This document shows, in pieces, positions 51,601-63,600 of a stretch of 64,000 nt of DNA. The translations under genes were made by a program, and so were the position numbers. Origin of the DNA: Baylisascaris procyonis (Eukaryota > Nematoda > Chromadorea > Rhabditida > Ascarididae); assembly GCA_037389465.1 (NCBI GenBank), contig JAZARR010000033.1, forward strand, positions 992,001 through 1,056,000. Direction: 5' to 3'. Within the stretch, counting starts at the first letter, position 1. Every line of letters starts with the position of its first letter. The notes below the pieces were generated by a model, which made no database searches, was not told the DNA's origin, and was given only the letters and a program-made list of their open reading frames with translations.

Positions 51601-54600
51601 TTTGTCTTCTTTGAGAGTTTATTGAAAGCGCGGTAATTATTTACAAGAGTTTATTTGTTACTATCGTTGTTGAATTTTGTTAAATGTGTGCCTGAATTAG
51701 CGAAATATGATTTCGCATTCGCCATATATTATCAAATCCAAAGAAACGATAAGGGAAAGCAAACGCGGCGGTGAAGATTCGTTTTGCGGCAGTTTATGTC
51801 GCCTTTTGAGAAGGTTCATAAATACCAAAAATACGGAATTCGAAGAATTTGACAGCGGTAATTTGCCGTTGACTAACCAGGTGGACATTGTTGAAAGCGA
51901 CTCTGACACGGATTCGGGGGACGAGTTCCTCGTTTTGGCTTCGCTCGCTTCGGCTCAGTCGCGTCGCTGGTCGACTGGTCAATCGTATTGTTGGTATGAG
52001 CCGAGGTTCGTGCTCAAAACGAATTGCTTGCCAAGAGGAACACAAAAGTTGTCGCCATGGTCTGCAGCTGTAAGGCATCGACGCATTGAAAAGCACAGTC
52101 GTAGCAACACTCCATTTATACGCTACGACAAAAAATTTCTGGAGCGTGCACTCGAAGAGGCTGCATTGCGCAAAGTGAGCGATGGCAGGGAGGAAGGCTT
52201 TTGCTTAAAAGAAACGTCGTTAGGCGCGCGAAGCTCATCACCTGCACCCTCGAGCAGCGCACTCTCGTCTGCCTACTCATGTGATGAGCTGGAGAGCTCT
52301 TGTATCTCATGCAACTCGCAGTATTCATCACTATTTTCATCTTCGGATTCTCCGTCACAAGAAAATGAGAGTAGTTCAACTACGACTCCGTTACCTTTAT
52401 CTGAAGGCTGTCATGTTGGATTTTCCGCAGTTGCAAATTTGGATATGGTTCAAGTGTTAAAGCCTTCTTCCAAGTTTGAAGAGTTTAATCCCACTTGGGA
52501 GCACGGAAGTGATGAGATCTTGGGCACTTTAGGTGTCGAGGATGTGCGCCTTCATGAATACGTGGAACGTGCATTTAAACACAGTCGAATTTTTGAGATT
52601 CTATCACAAGCGACCAACCGTTTTCGCATATCGCCATCTTCATTCGGCTTGGGCCTTCCTCTTTGTCACTTGAATCGTTGTTGGCCACCAATCATCGCTG
52701 ATGGCGATGCGAGAAGATGTTTTCTGGACGTTGAAACGCCGCTTAAACTCACAAAAGTTCCCTCATTCCACACTAGGAAAAAGAAACGTCACAATGTTGG
52801 AGGTGAACGTTTTTTAGTTTTTTTTTATTGGCTTGGTTATATAAGCAGGTTTTGAAAAAAGCCTTTTTTAAGATAAAAATATAGCGTTTCTACGCCATAT
52901 ATTTATGTTGGTCTTAAGTGGACTTCTTCGTGTAACGTGAAGGCATGAACGGAAGTGAGCTGGTTTGATGACTTTTCGGCATGAAAGGCGTCGTGTGTGG
53001 TCATTACGGCTTAGTATTTAGGAAGGAATTAAGCAGGTGTAAATAGGTTATTATTATTTCTTCTAAAAGTCATAGATTTTCAAAAATTTTCGTCTTTAGT
53101 AGCTTCCAGCAAACTTTGAATTGTGAATCGTGGGATTTAATTCCACTCAAATGTTACGTCCTTCCACTTTGATGCACTTCTCACATGGATGTTTGAAGTT
53201 CTTAAGCCAGTCGAAATATGACTTTATCACGCGATTCAAAGTAGCCTTTAACGGCCACCTGTATTCATTGAACCGGGATCTTTCAAGATGCACAGTCAGG
53301 TTCACAGGTGATGAGTAATCGCTAGGTGTATTTCATGACCGCAGCATCGATGGTTCAGCGATGCGGTTATCTTTTATGTGGAAATTTATCTATCACAGCA
53401 TTGTTCAGAAACCTAGTTCAGTGATGAGAACATGCTGCATTTGGCCGTTGAAAACTGCTTTGAGTCGAATAGTAAAAATCACTTTTGGAATGGTTTGAAG
53501 AATCTGGAACCTCTATGTAAAATTGCATTGAGGTTGACTATCATTATATTTAATTGCAAAACAGTTTAATTGTTCCAAATTTTGTGAAATTCTAAATGTT
53601 CCTTGTTAAAACTATTTTAAGAGATGGTAATGTTGCTATTTCCGAGCCGTTCTTATGAAAAAGAGAGAGGGAAAACGTTTCGTATGCCGACTTGCTCCTT
53701 TCAGAACTTGTTTCAACACCTTTTTTTCATTTTTTTTTCCTTTCACATTGAACAAGAAGTATGTGGTTGGTAGTGAGCTGGAGTTTCGTGCACTTTTCAT
53801 GTAACCCCCAGGTGACACTGTTTGTGTTGAATTGTTCTTGGTTTATGTGACAGCACACGCCTTGTAAATTTCTCAAGGTTCACTCCGTTCTCAAGAATGG
53901 GTTTTCATGCTTGCCAAATGCGAGAGTATTTCTACTCCATCTTTCTTGGAATGTAATTAAAACTTTCTTTAAACTACTCTGTTTTATTGTCGTTTTTGCA
54001 GGTATGTCGGCTTATGATTAAACTGTAGGGATATTTGAAAGGGGAGATGGATGAACACTGTTGCTTTTTAATTCATAGGGGAAAGGATTCAATGTTCCTG
54101 CTTCTCACTTCTGAGCAACACCATGAAGAGGATGCATCAGTGCACATTTCAGTAGGCATTGTTTCGCACATTTATTTTTACTTGTAGCACCACAATTTTC
54201 TCATGTATATTTGCGAGCATTACCAGTTATTCCTTTGCCAAACCAATAATTAATGTGCTATTTTTTTCCCTTCAAATTTGATACTATCGCAAACATCGCG
54301 GTCACTTGAGCTGATCATAATCAGTACAATTTTTATGAACTGCATTAGGGGAAGAATCGTAGTTGAGATTGCAACAGATTCTTGTGTCTGCAACGTATCT
54401 GTATTGCAGCAGAAAAGCTGTGCGTTGCGCGAAATGTTAGTGATGGACAAGCATATTGGCAGTCAAATGAACCGCTTGTGCATGCTCGATCTCAGTTCTC
54501 GGGTGATTATCGCGACGGTGTGCTTTCATCGTCGACAGGTTGTTCTTCCTTTTTGCATTTGCTCGATAACTCACGAGGGTGCACTTGGCGATGAGGGTCA

Positions 54601-57600
54601 TTTGTGGTTTATTGCTTCTCGTTTCAAAAAATGCTTCGAATGCAAATTTTATTTGATTTCTTGTTTCGATTTTTCCATTACCGCTATTTTTGACGCCCTT
54701 TTCTCAGCTTTTCAATATTATTATTTGGCATCAGCGTAGGCATGATTTTAACGGCTGAACAAAAACCCGTTTTCAGTTCGAGTGGTTGTTGAACTCATTG
54801 ATGGACTTTTTTGTTCAGTCGCGTTCTATTCCTGCTTTTTTCTAATAAAAGAACTTTTGAGATTATTGCGATATCTACAAAAGATGGCAGCCACAGTCCA
54901 CAGGTATACTCTACAATAACCGAGCTTGCCAGAGCTGGAAACGTGGATTTCCAATATAGGCTTTTCCCTTACCAATGTTTCCACTTGTTGCTTTGCTTCT
55001 TACTGATGGGATGTATTTCTAAAGTAATAGAATGTTTTTGGAAGAAAAGAAGCTATCATATTTGGTAAGGATCTCTTTAAACTGATGTAACACTAATTTC
55101 CTTATGTTTGTTCCTCTTCTGCTGTTCATTTGTTCTTCATTCTTGTTTCACGTACATTTGTTTCACGTATTCTTCCTCTTCCAGCTGTTATTTATTAAAT
55201 TGAATTTTTCCAGATAATGCCTCTCAGGATGAAGCAGTCCTATCCGCTGCGCGAATGAGCCCACCGACAGGCAAATTATTTCAGTGAACATTTTCTCTTG
55301 CTGTCTTCAGAATTACTATTGCAGTTTATTGAGTAATATGTAGCTAGTTGCTTTCATATCCAGGCAACTGAATATTATTTCGTGCAAGAAAAAGACTTGG
55401 ACTATTCAAAAATTGCAACTTGTGAGCTCTTTGAGAAATGTATTTTGATTGAGAGAGAATATTAGAGTGTGTTGGAATATTTCGGATGAGGAATTTTGAT
55501 TTTTATGAAGCACTTCGATAAGCATCTAAGTTTTAGGGTAGAAATGATGTCGTTTGAAAAACCGGTAGCATTGAGTCGTTGTTACACTTTTCTTTTTTGT
55601 GTAGTTTGTTGTTGTAATCAGTGAGCTTGTATGGAGTTCGATGTTGGTACATCTCCACCACAGTCTGTCACCATCGGGACAGGTGCGTTTTGCGGGATTG
55701 GGAGATAACAGCGCTCACTATCATCCATCCAGCGTTAGTGGCAGTCACCCTTTCAACGTTTTAAAGCTAACGTCGTTTTTTTTTTCTTTCGATAAGCTGT
55801 TCTGTCTGTTTGATGAATTGCAGTTGCAGTCGATTGCATTCGCCCATATCTGCCAGATTTCTGTGTAGGAGCCTTGGTCTGCTAAAAGACCATATTGATC
55901 CAGAGCATACATGAGCTTACCCACCTTCGTAGTTTTGGCAATAGTGGCACGTAAGCGTATCTCTGAAGCGACACACTAAAGCCTAAAAGGTCACCTTCAA
56001 GGGGGAGGAGTAGAAAAAAAAAGAGGAAGAAGGTGTACTTTTGAAATGCAGGTGCATCCTTGTGTTAAAAATTAAGCCTCGGAGCCTCATGAGAGTTGTA
56101 TAGCAGTACATAAAGGCGCTGCGTGTTGCTTATCACTGTACGGATGAATATATTTCTTGGCTGCAGGAGTTGCAAAAATGAAACCCTGCAGGTTGCATAG
56201 TTTCATTTTTGTTGTTCTCAGTTTGTGAAACAGAAGCTTTTCGGGCTTGAGTAGGTTTGTTGGATCGAATTTGAGCTGAGGTGGCTTAAGATGATTTATT
56301 TCCCTTATGCGAATGTCCGTTGGCTCGACTTGATTATTTATAATTCATTCCTGCAGCCCTGCAGAAACTATCCATAACATAGGGACCTCAAGCATTAGGT
56401 GATAATGAGCCTGTCTGCGATTCGAAGCAGCTTCAAATAATTGCTGCCTTAGTACTTACGTTAGCAGCTGACTTGTGGCCGAAACATCCGAACACGATGA
56501 GAATAGATTGCTTAATATATGGTGTAATGCATCACTTACTAATCGTTATGTGTTTGCAGGTGTCGTGGCTGTTGACGGTGCACTTGATAGAGGGGAGTCG
56601 TTGGAGGAGCAGCCGGTAGATGTTCTCGATTTGGTCGATCCACAGCCAGCGCCCGTGAACGCGTCTGCAGCCAACGGTGTGTCTTTGAGCCTTGTTTTTT
56701 CCTTATCGAGTTTTCGCTTGAGTTCGGCCGATGAAGAATTATGTGGCCATCCTTGGCTAGATATAAGAGGTCATGAGTAAAAATTATTTCATGAAACCTC
56801 CATTTTGTGGCACTTTCGCATTTTGAAGCACAAATGCACATTTAAAGCAAAATTCTTTCAAGTAATCAAAGTGCTGTCACATATCAGCGTTTTTTTTTTT
56901 AAATCTGTGTTTTTGGACTGCTTTCACATATTCGTTTGGAAACGTGTGAGAAGACGAAGGGAGGGGGTGAGGAGGGGAGAAAGACAGGAGTTTTCATTGG
57001 CTGGACGAGGTGGAATGAGTCGAGAATGACTCATATAGCGACAGGCCGCATTATTCACCAGCTGCAGCGCTCTAGTTTCTTACTTCTGGCGATTGTCACG
57101 CGTGAAATGTAATGTGGGGACCTAATCAAAAGTGGAATGAAGCTAAGCCATAGTAGAACTCCAGGTGCAGCTAAAGCTTGAGAAACAAATCGCTAGAATT
57201 GATGGCAGTCGGCATGACGGAAACACCAGTAAACTGCTGCAATACGCAGAGAACCGTGCTGTTGCAGTAACTGGACAATGAGGCGCAAAGAAATTGAAGC
57301 AAGAGACATATGATGCTTGATAATATTCGCTAGCTATAGCTTGTGCCACCGATAATGGGGTGGCCAAAGTTCATTGCTGCTCTTTGTAATGTTAAAATCA
57401 ACGCCGGCCAGAATGTGGAAGAAAAAGTGTGTGAAGCGCTAGGGAATAGAGTATATTGATTTCTTACGCTCACACTACTCGATATGCATTAGCTGTTTAT
57501 GTTAATTGTTTTCAAAGTAAATCACTGCCTATCACATCGGCTTGAGAGCGATTATTAAGTGCACTCTGCAACCGGAAGCACATCCCTCAATTAATGAAAT

Positions 57601-60600
57601 GTTGCCGTGGGATGAATAAGTTAATATTGGGGGGATGGCGTGAAGGAGCATGAAAAAATACAATCTTTGATAAAGAACAAGGCACGACACTATTGCAGAA
57701 AAGGATCGCAAAGCGACTGTAGATGCAAGAAAATGTGATATGGGAACAGACGAAATCGGGCAGTTACCCTGTTCTAGGTGAATTTGAATTCCCTCCATTA
57801 GTTGCAGGCAGTGAATGATTTTGATCGTCGATTCAAGGAACTTAAGTGAGCGGAAGGTATATGACATCAATGGTCTGTCGTGATTTGTTGAATTTTTCGT
57901 GGAGTTTTTTTTGCTTCGTCTGCTTTGTCTGCGAGTGCGTAGGCAACGTTTCATATTGATTTTTGTAGTGGAGAGAAGAGAGGAATGCATTGTTGGGAGC
58001 AGCAGTGTAATTACAGTCGTTCACGCTTTATGTCTGTACATTTGTGTTTGTGATGCTTCGTTATATACTTTGGCATATAGCACCGCTAAGGTGGATTTCA
58101 GTGTAAACTAGATTATTATTGAACTTGGATGGTCAATCCGAGCTTAGTCGGCGGTTACAGGTTGCGTACGTAGACTGCGTGCAGTTCCCTGTCCAGCAGG
58201 TTTCGTGTGGAAGCCTGGCGCGTATTGCTGTCTGTTGGTCTGCCTCCAAACAGTGGAGGGTCTGTCGGTCCTTCCATCCTTCTGGGAGGAGGCGGAATGA
58301 GGAGGAATGTTTGTTAAGGGCATACTATAATATAGACATGTTTCCGGCTGGCATGAGTTAATTTTTTTGACCGCCATATTTTCATAAAATTCAGGCATGG
58401 AATATGCAGCGAAAGATATGCGGCTTTCGTTATTTTTTAATTTTTCACCATTTTTATCGAGCTGCCTTTCAGAGTATTGTTTTTTTATGAAGTGATTTGA
58501 GGGTGTTTGGAGTGGGTCTTACAAACAACGCAGCCACCCTGAATATGTTCATCCCCTTCTCAAATAGCAAACTTTTCCGGGATCTACTTTCGGCATAAAC
58601 TTACGGGAAAAAATTTTCCTTTTTCACAAATTTCTTTCGAAAGCTGTAGCGAATCATTTTTATGGGTTGATTATGTTTGATATCTTCAGATTGCAGGAAA
58701 CGGCTTGCGCATTCCGAAATTGAGGTGCTAGCATCTTTTATTCAAGCCTGACGAGAACTGTTGAGGGAGGGGATGGGGGACGTGGGGTGACATTGCACTT
58801 GTACTATTACAGTCAAGGTGTTATTCTTTTATGTGGTTCACGTTGTTTGTATTTGTGAAAATTGATGTTCCTTATTTAGCTTAAACTTTCAAAATGTTTT
58901 AATCATTACTCATTTTCGCGCTGTTATGTTTGTTGAGGAAGTTGCCTTATTTTTAGGTGGGCAAGGTGAGCTTTTTCTTCTTGTTTTTGACTGCTGCAAT
59001 ACATCATTTTCGCTGAATTATTCCTTCAAAATTGCGGCATAAATTCATGAAATCTTTAAATTTTGGACGCAAAGAAAAAATTTTGCAGTTGGCGATGGTA
59101 TGTTATCTTTTATTTTCTGTCTCACTAGCGAAAGGGTTGTTGTAGTAGTTAGTTTCGGTTGGTTTATTTCCTTAGTAAGTTCATAACTCTCTGTTACTGT
59201 TTTGAAAACTCCGAGTCAGCTGTTGTTTGAATGTGGTTCAAAATCACCCACCTCACTCGCAGCCACCTATAAAGAGGGAAAGATGAGAATGAAAGGTGTC
59301 ACATACCCGTTCTATCCATTTTAAACCGAATTGCGTGACTTTGTTTCACCTCTAACACTTGTCGTCATTTACGCTTGCGGGGCGATTGCGTTTGTTGTGC
59401 CAGAAAAAACGTGAACCGGTTCTTTGGGTTAACGCTCTCGCTGTGGACGAAAAGCGAACTGCTTGTACGTCGTAATTTCGTTGCGTCATCACACTTAGCA
59501 TGTTGGCGACAGGTGTTTGCTAACATCCTTGGATTATATTGCGCTGCTAACGACTTCCACATTTTTATATTTGGAGATTTTCGTTGTAAATTCGAATGAC
59601 TAGACATTTGCATCCATCACAGGGCATTTGTAGCAGCGTTATTGCATGCTTATATTTAGAATGAGCAAGGTTATATAGAGGTGGCTAGGAAGAAGAAAAT
59701 GAGTGAGCGTTAACACGTGAAGGAAATCAGAACATATCATCAGCTGAAGAAGAAGTTGCTCGTTAGTAGGGCTTTATTTTGTGGTCGCTTTAAGGGTGTA
59801 GCGATTCATTCGCAGCCGAGTTTATGCTACTCATCACTAATGACCATCGCACTGCGTTACTGCAAGAGAGACTGGTGAGAAAGTTTTGTGTTCTGGTTCA
59901 TCATATTCCCTCAAGTAAAGATGGGCAGAACACTTGTTCCGCAAGGCAAAAGAAAATGAGTTCCCGAAAGGTAGGACTAGTAGAACGTCCTTAACGTTTG
60001 TTTAAGGAAATGTGACATTTTATCGATAGGCGCCGGAAGAAGCGATTGCCGTCAGCGATTTTCGTTCTCTGAACGACGTTTCGGAACGTTAGTGAAACAT
60101 TTTATAGCTCCAAGGCCACTGCGCCCTCCACCGGCATCTTCGTTCAATCGAAGTGGTCGTTTCGAGGTCTCAAAGATGGACGTGTTGAGTGAGGAAATTT
60201 GGGATTTTCATAACACGATCACACAATCAGAAGCACTTCTCAATCGCAAGCTCCACCTCCGTGATATGCTGTATTGCTGTATTTCGCCTGTCTTTCCGAG
60301 TAAGCTGTCCTTTCGATATTTGCTTATTTAAAGTGTACACAACCAAATCCGGTACTGAAAAGAAATAAATTCGCATACAAATTTCACACCTATTCACAAC
60401 TGTCAGGTTCAGTTTTTGCAGTTCGTGCTGGTTGAATTTGTTGCTGAAGAATGTGTAGGGGAGACGAACTCCGTTAGAGATGTTAGCCGTTGTTATTGGA
60501 GAGTAGGTTTAACTCGAAAACACTGAGATTTTCTTCGAAAAGAGAGCGTTTGGTTCTTGCACAGGTAAGCTTATTTCTGCAATCGAGTACCATAAATTTG

Positions 60601-63600
60601 CAGTGTGTGGATTATACGTGGTCGGTTCATCGCTGAATGGATTCGGCAACAATTCTTCAGATATGGATCTGTGTCTGATGATCTCACATAAAGACGTTGG
60701 TTCTTTGTTATTCCAGTCTTATCGTTTCTCGTAGATGATATAAGGTCACGATTTTTTTTTTTTTTTTGTTTTGTTTGTATTTCAAAAAAAGGCAAGGATA
60801 ATGTTGAGATCGCTGTTTTTATTTGTTCTTCTATTTATTCTCAAATATTATGTGATATGCGTTCATTACTTGGAGATACCGGAACTCATGGTCTGTCTCG
60901 TGTTGTGTGCAAAGATCGTAATCCTCAAATGGTTGAACATGTACACACCTCGATTACTGTGATATCTAAAACTGTGAGCGCAGCTACTGTGCTCTTTAAA
61001 AGTGATCGCGCCCTATAATACAGATTTAACTTGTGTTTTATACTTGACGCTTTAAATTTATAAAATGTCTACTTTGTAACAGGTTATAGATGGCAGTTTT
61101 CTTTGGTTAGTTTCTTACGGTTTGAAGGTGTGAACGAAAACTGAATGTATTTGAGCAGGTTTCAGATTGACCAACGCACGGATGCGGTTGTAGTGCTGGG
61201 AATGATCAAGAGTGCGCTGGTGAATGTTGCTTGGGTGAGAGAGCAGCAACTTATTATAGCCAAAGTGCCTATACTTCGCATCAAATTCACCGAACCATTC
61301 TCTGAAATTACGGTCGATTTGAACGCCAATAATTCGGTGGCGATTCGGAATACTCATCTGCTGTGCTATTACTCCTCATGTAAATTTCATGTTTTTTATC
61401 AAAATTTTAATGTGCTTATATGTTTTGCTTAGTCGCTGGTGGTATTCTTCAATAATTAAAAGTGATGGAAAATTGAATCTTAATGCCGTCAGGAGCGCTA
61501 TTTATGGCTTATTGCATTCGTACGACGATACTGACTCGAATTATCGTGAATTTCGTTTTTGATTAGATTCGTGTTTGTGCATTTAGAGAGTATCAAACAT
61601 CTGCAGCAGTTTGACAAACCAATGTGCAGTGTTTATTGTGCGTTCAGTTGACTGGCGCGTTCGGCCGTTGGTAAGCGTTGTAAAGGAATGGGCAAAGCGG
61701 AGAGATATGAATGACGCGAATCGATCGACGTTCACATCATATTCGCTGGTTCTTATGGTCATCCATTATTTACAATGTAAGGTCTTGAAGTTGCCCTGGA
61801 TGGTACATAGAGAGCCTGTTCTTGATTAGTTGTCCTTTTTTTATCGTTTTAAGGACGAGTTTCTCTAATGTATTTTGAACTGTTGGATACAGTTTATCGT
61901 TTTCATTGACTACATGATCTGGTCTAATCACGGTGGAAAAATCTGCATAGTGGACAATATATAAGACGAAAACAGGTCGCTGTACGTCTAATCAAACGAT
62001 GGTATGTAGTCGGGATCGCAAAACAAACGACAGAAAATTTTTTAAACATAAATCTGCTAATTACAGGAGTTTTACGCTTTATTATTGTAATGTTCTTTTA
62101 TTCGGACTTATGTCTTGATGTGCAGCATGGAGCACATTCTCCTACCTACCATAGCCACGTTTAATGGAGTCTGGATTTTGATTCTTCAAGCATGATCCGT
62201 TGATTCTGTGCTTTGCCTCTAGCTAAGTATGAACCATTGCTTCTATTTTAAAACTGGTGCTCATTAAATTTGAGTATTGGATCTTAAAAATTTCTGTTGC
62301 CATAGAGGCCCGAGCTTCTTCCGATACAGCGCTTCGTGGTCCAGCCGCCTCAGTACTATCTACGTTGTTTTATAAAGCGAGTTGGTTTTGAAGGTGGTGC
62401 GAGCCCGGCGGTGCTGCCATCTCTGCAGGAGCTTTATCCGAAGCGGTTCAACCACCGCATAGACGTACGAACGCTGAATGTGTCTGTGCCGCTGGAACCA
62501 CCGGCAACAGGCGAGTGGCAGTTCTCAGAAGCGAATACGCTCGGCGAATTGCTGCTTGGTTTCCTCGAGTACTACGCTTTCAAATTCGAGTGAGTCTGCT
62601 CACCGCCCCATTTTGCTAAGAGCCCCTAACGAAGTTGTTACTATGCAACATTTATTGACCCGGTAGCAGTCGATCGCGTTAACCGTATTGTTCACGTCCG
62701 TTGGTTTAATAAGGTTACTTTTCGATCGTTATCGATTGTGGCTTCTTTTTTGGGATCATAACGCCCTCGATTAGCTTTTTTCGTTCTCTTTCTTGTCCTA
62801 TTTCTCTCTCCCTCGCTGCGAAACAGCTCACCCCTCCCCCATCCCTCGCACCAGGATGATCAATCAATCTGCTACTTTTTTATGAGAAAAGCGAATCGAA
62901 AGGGATTTTCGTTGGTTTGATGACGGTGATGTGATTTGCTGCACTCATAATTTATCCTCTGATCATAAACATTAGCGAATATCTGCGCTTCAAATTTGGG
63001 GAATGATTATTTCTTGCAAAAATATGATTTTACAGTTACGTGCATGATGCCATATCAGTAAGACTCGGAACGAAGATTGAGCGCTCTTTTGTGGCGCGCC
63101 AGCGATCGCCATACAACAACAGTATCGCGCAGTGGAATTGCATCTGCATAGAAGGTCTCTTGCCTTAACATCTTTTCGAATCTTCCTGCAGAATGCTGTT
63201 TTCGTTGTAGGAAGCTTTTGCGTGGGTTTTGTGGTTTTGTTTTCACTGGTTGCAGTCATAGGCGGTGACATGTGACTGTTTATTTTGTAGGAAATAACGT
63301 CTTCCTTTTGTCTTCTGTTTTCGGGAGTATTTCATTGATTTCGCTTAGCAGCTTGATGATGGAACATTGCAGGAGTAGTTCAGTAATTTTTGCAAGCTAA
63401 TGGCACCTCTCAACAGTGGTACTGGTTAGCAATTCCCACTTAGCGAGGTACAACTTACAGTAAAGGAAGTTCACAAACTCTAGTAGGCCATACGGGGAAG
63501 GTGAGTGCTGCTTTGATGAACCTCTCAGAGAGAAACAGACTAGGCCTTGTCTCCGCTGTCCCGTTCATACCCCCTTCCGATATTTCACCAAAATCCTCTT

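Noticed and set aside
54278..54739. 153-codon plus-strand frame overlapping a gld-2 exon
   Set aside because: The same DNA in another frame gives a phase-1 exon (54410-54517) that fits the gld-2 chain; the long frame is its shadow.
54778..54903. Possible exon after ttttcag with a hydrophobic/leucine-rich frame ending at cacag|gtatac
   Set aside because: It would start in phase 1 and end in phase 2, which breaks the frame into every following gld-2 exon.
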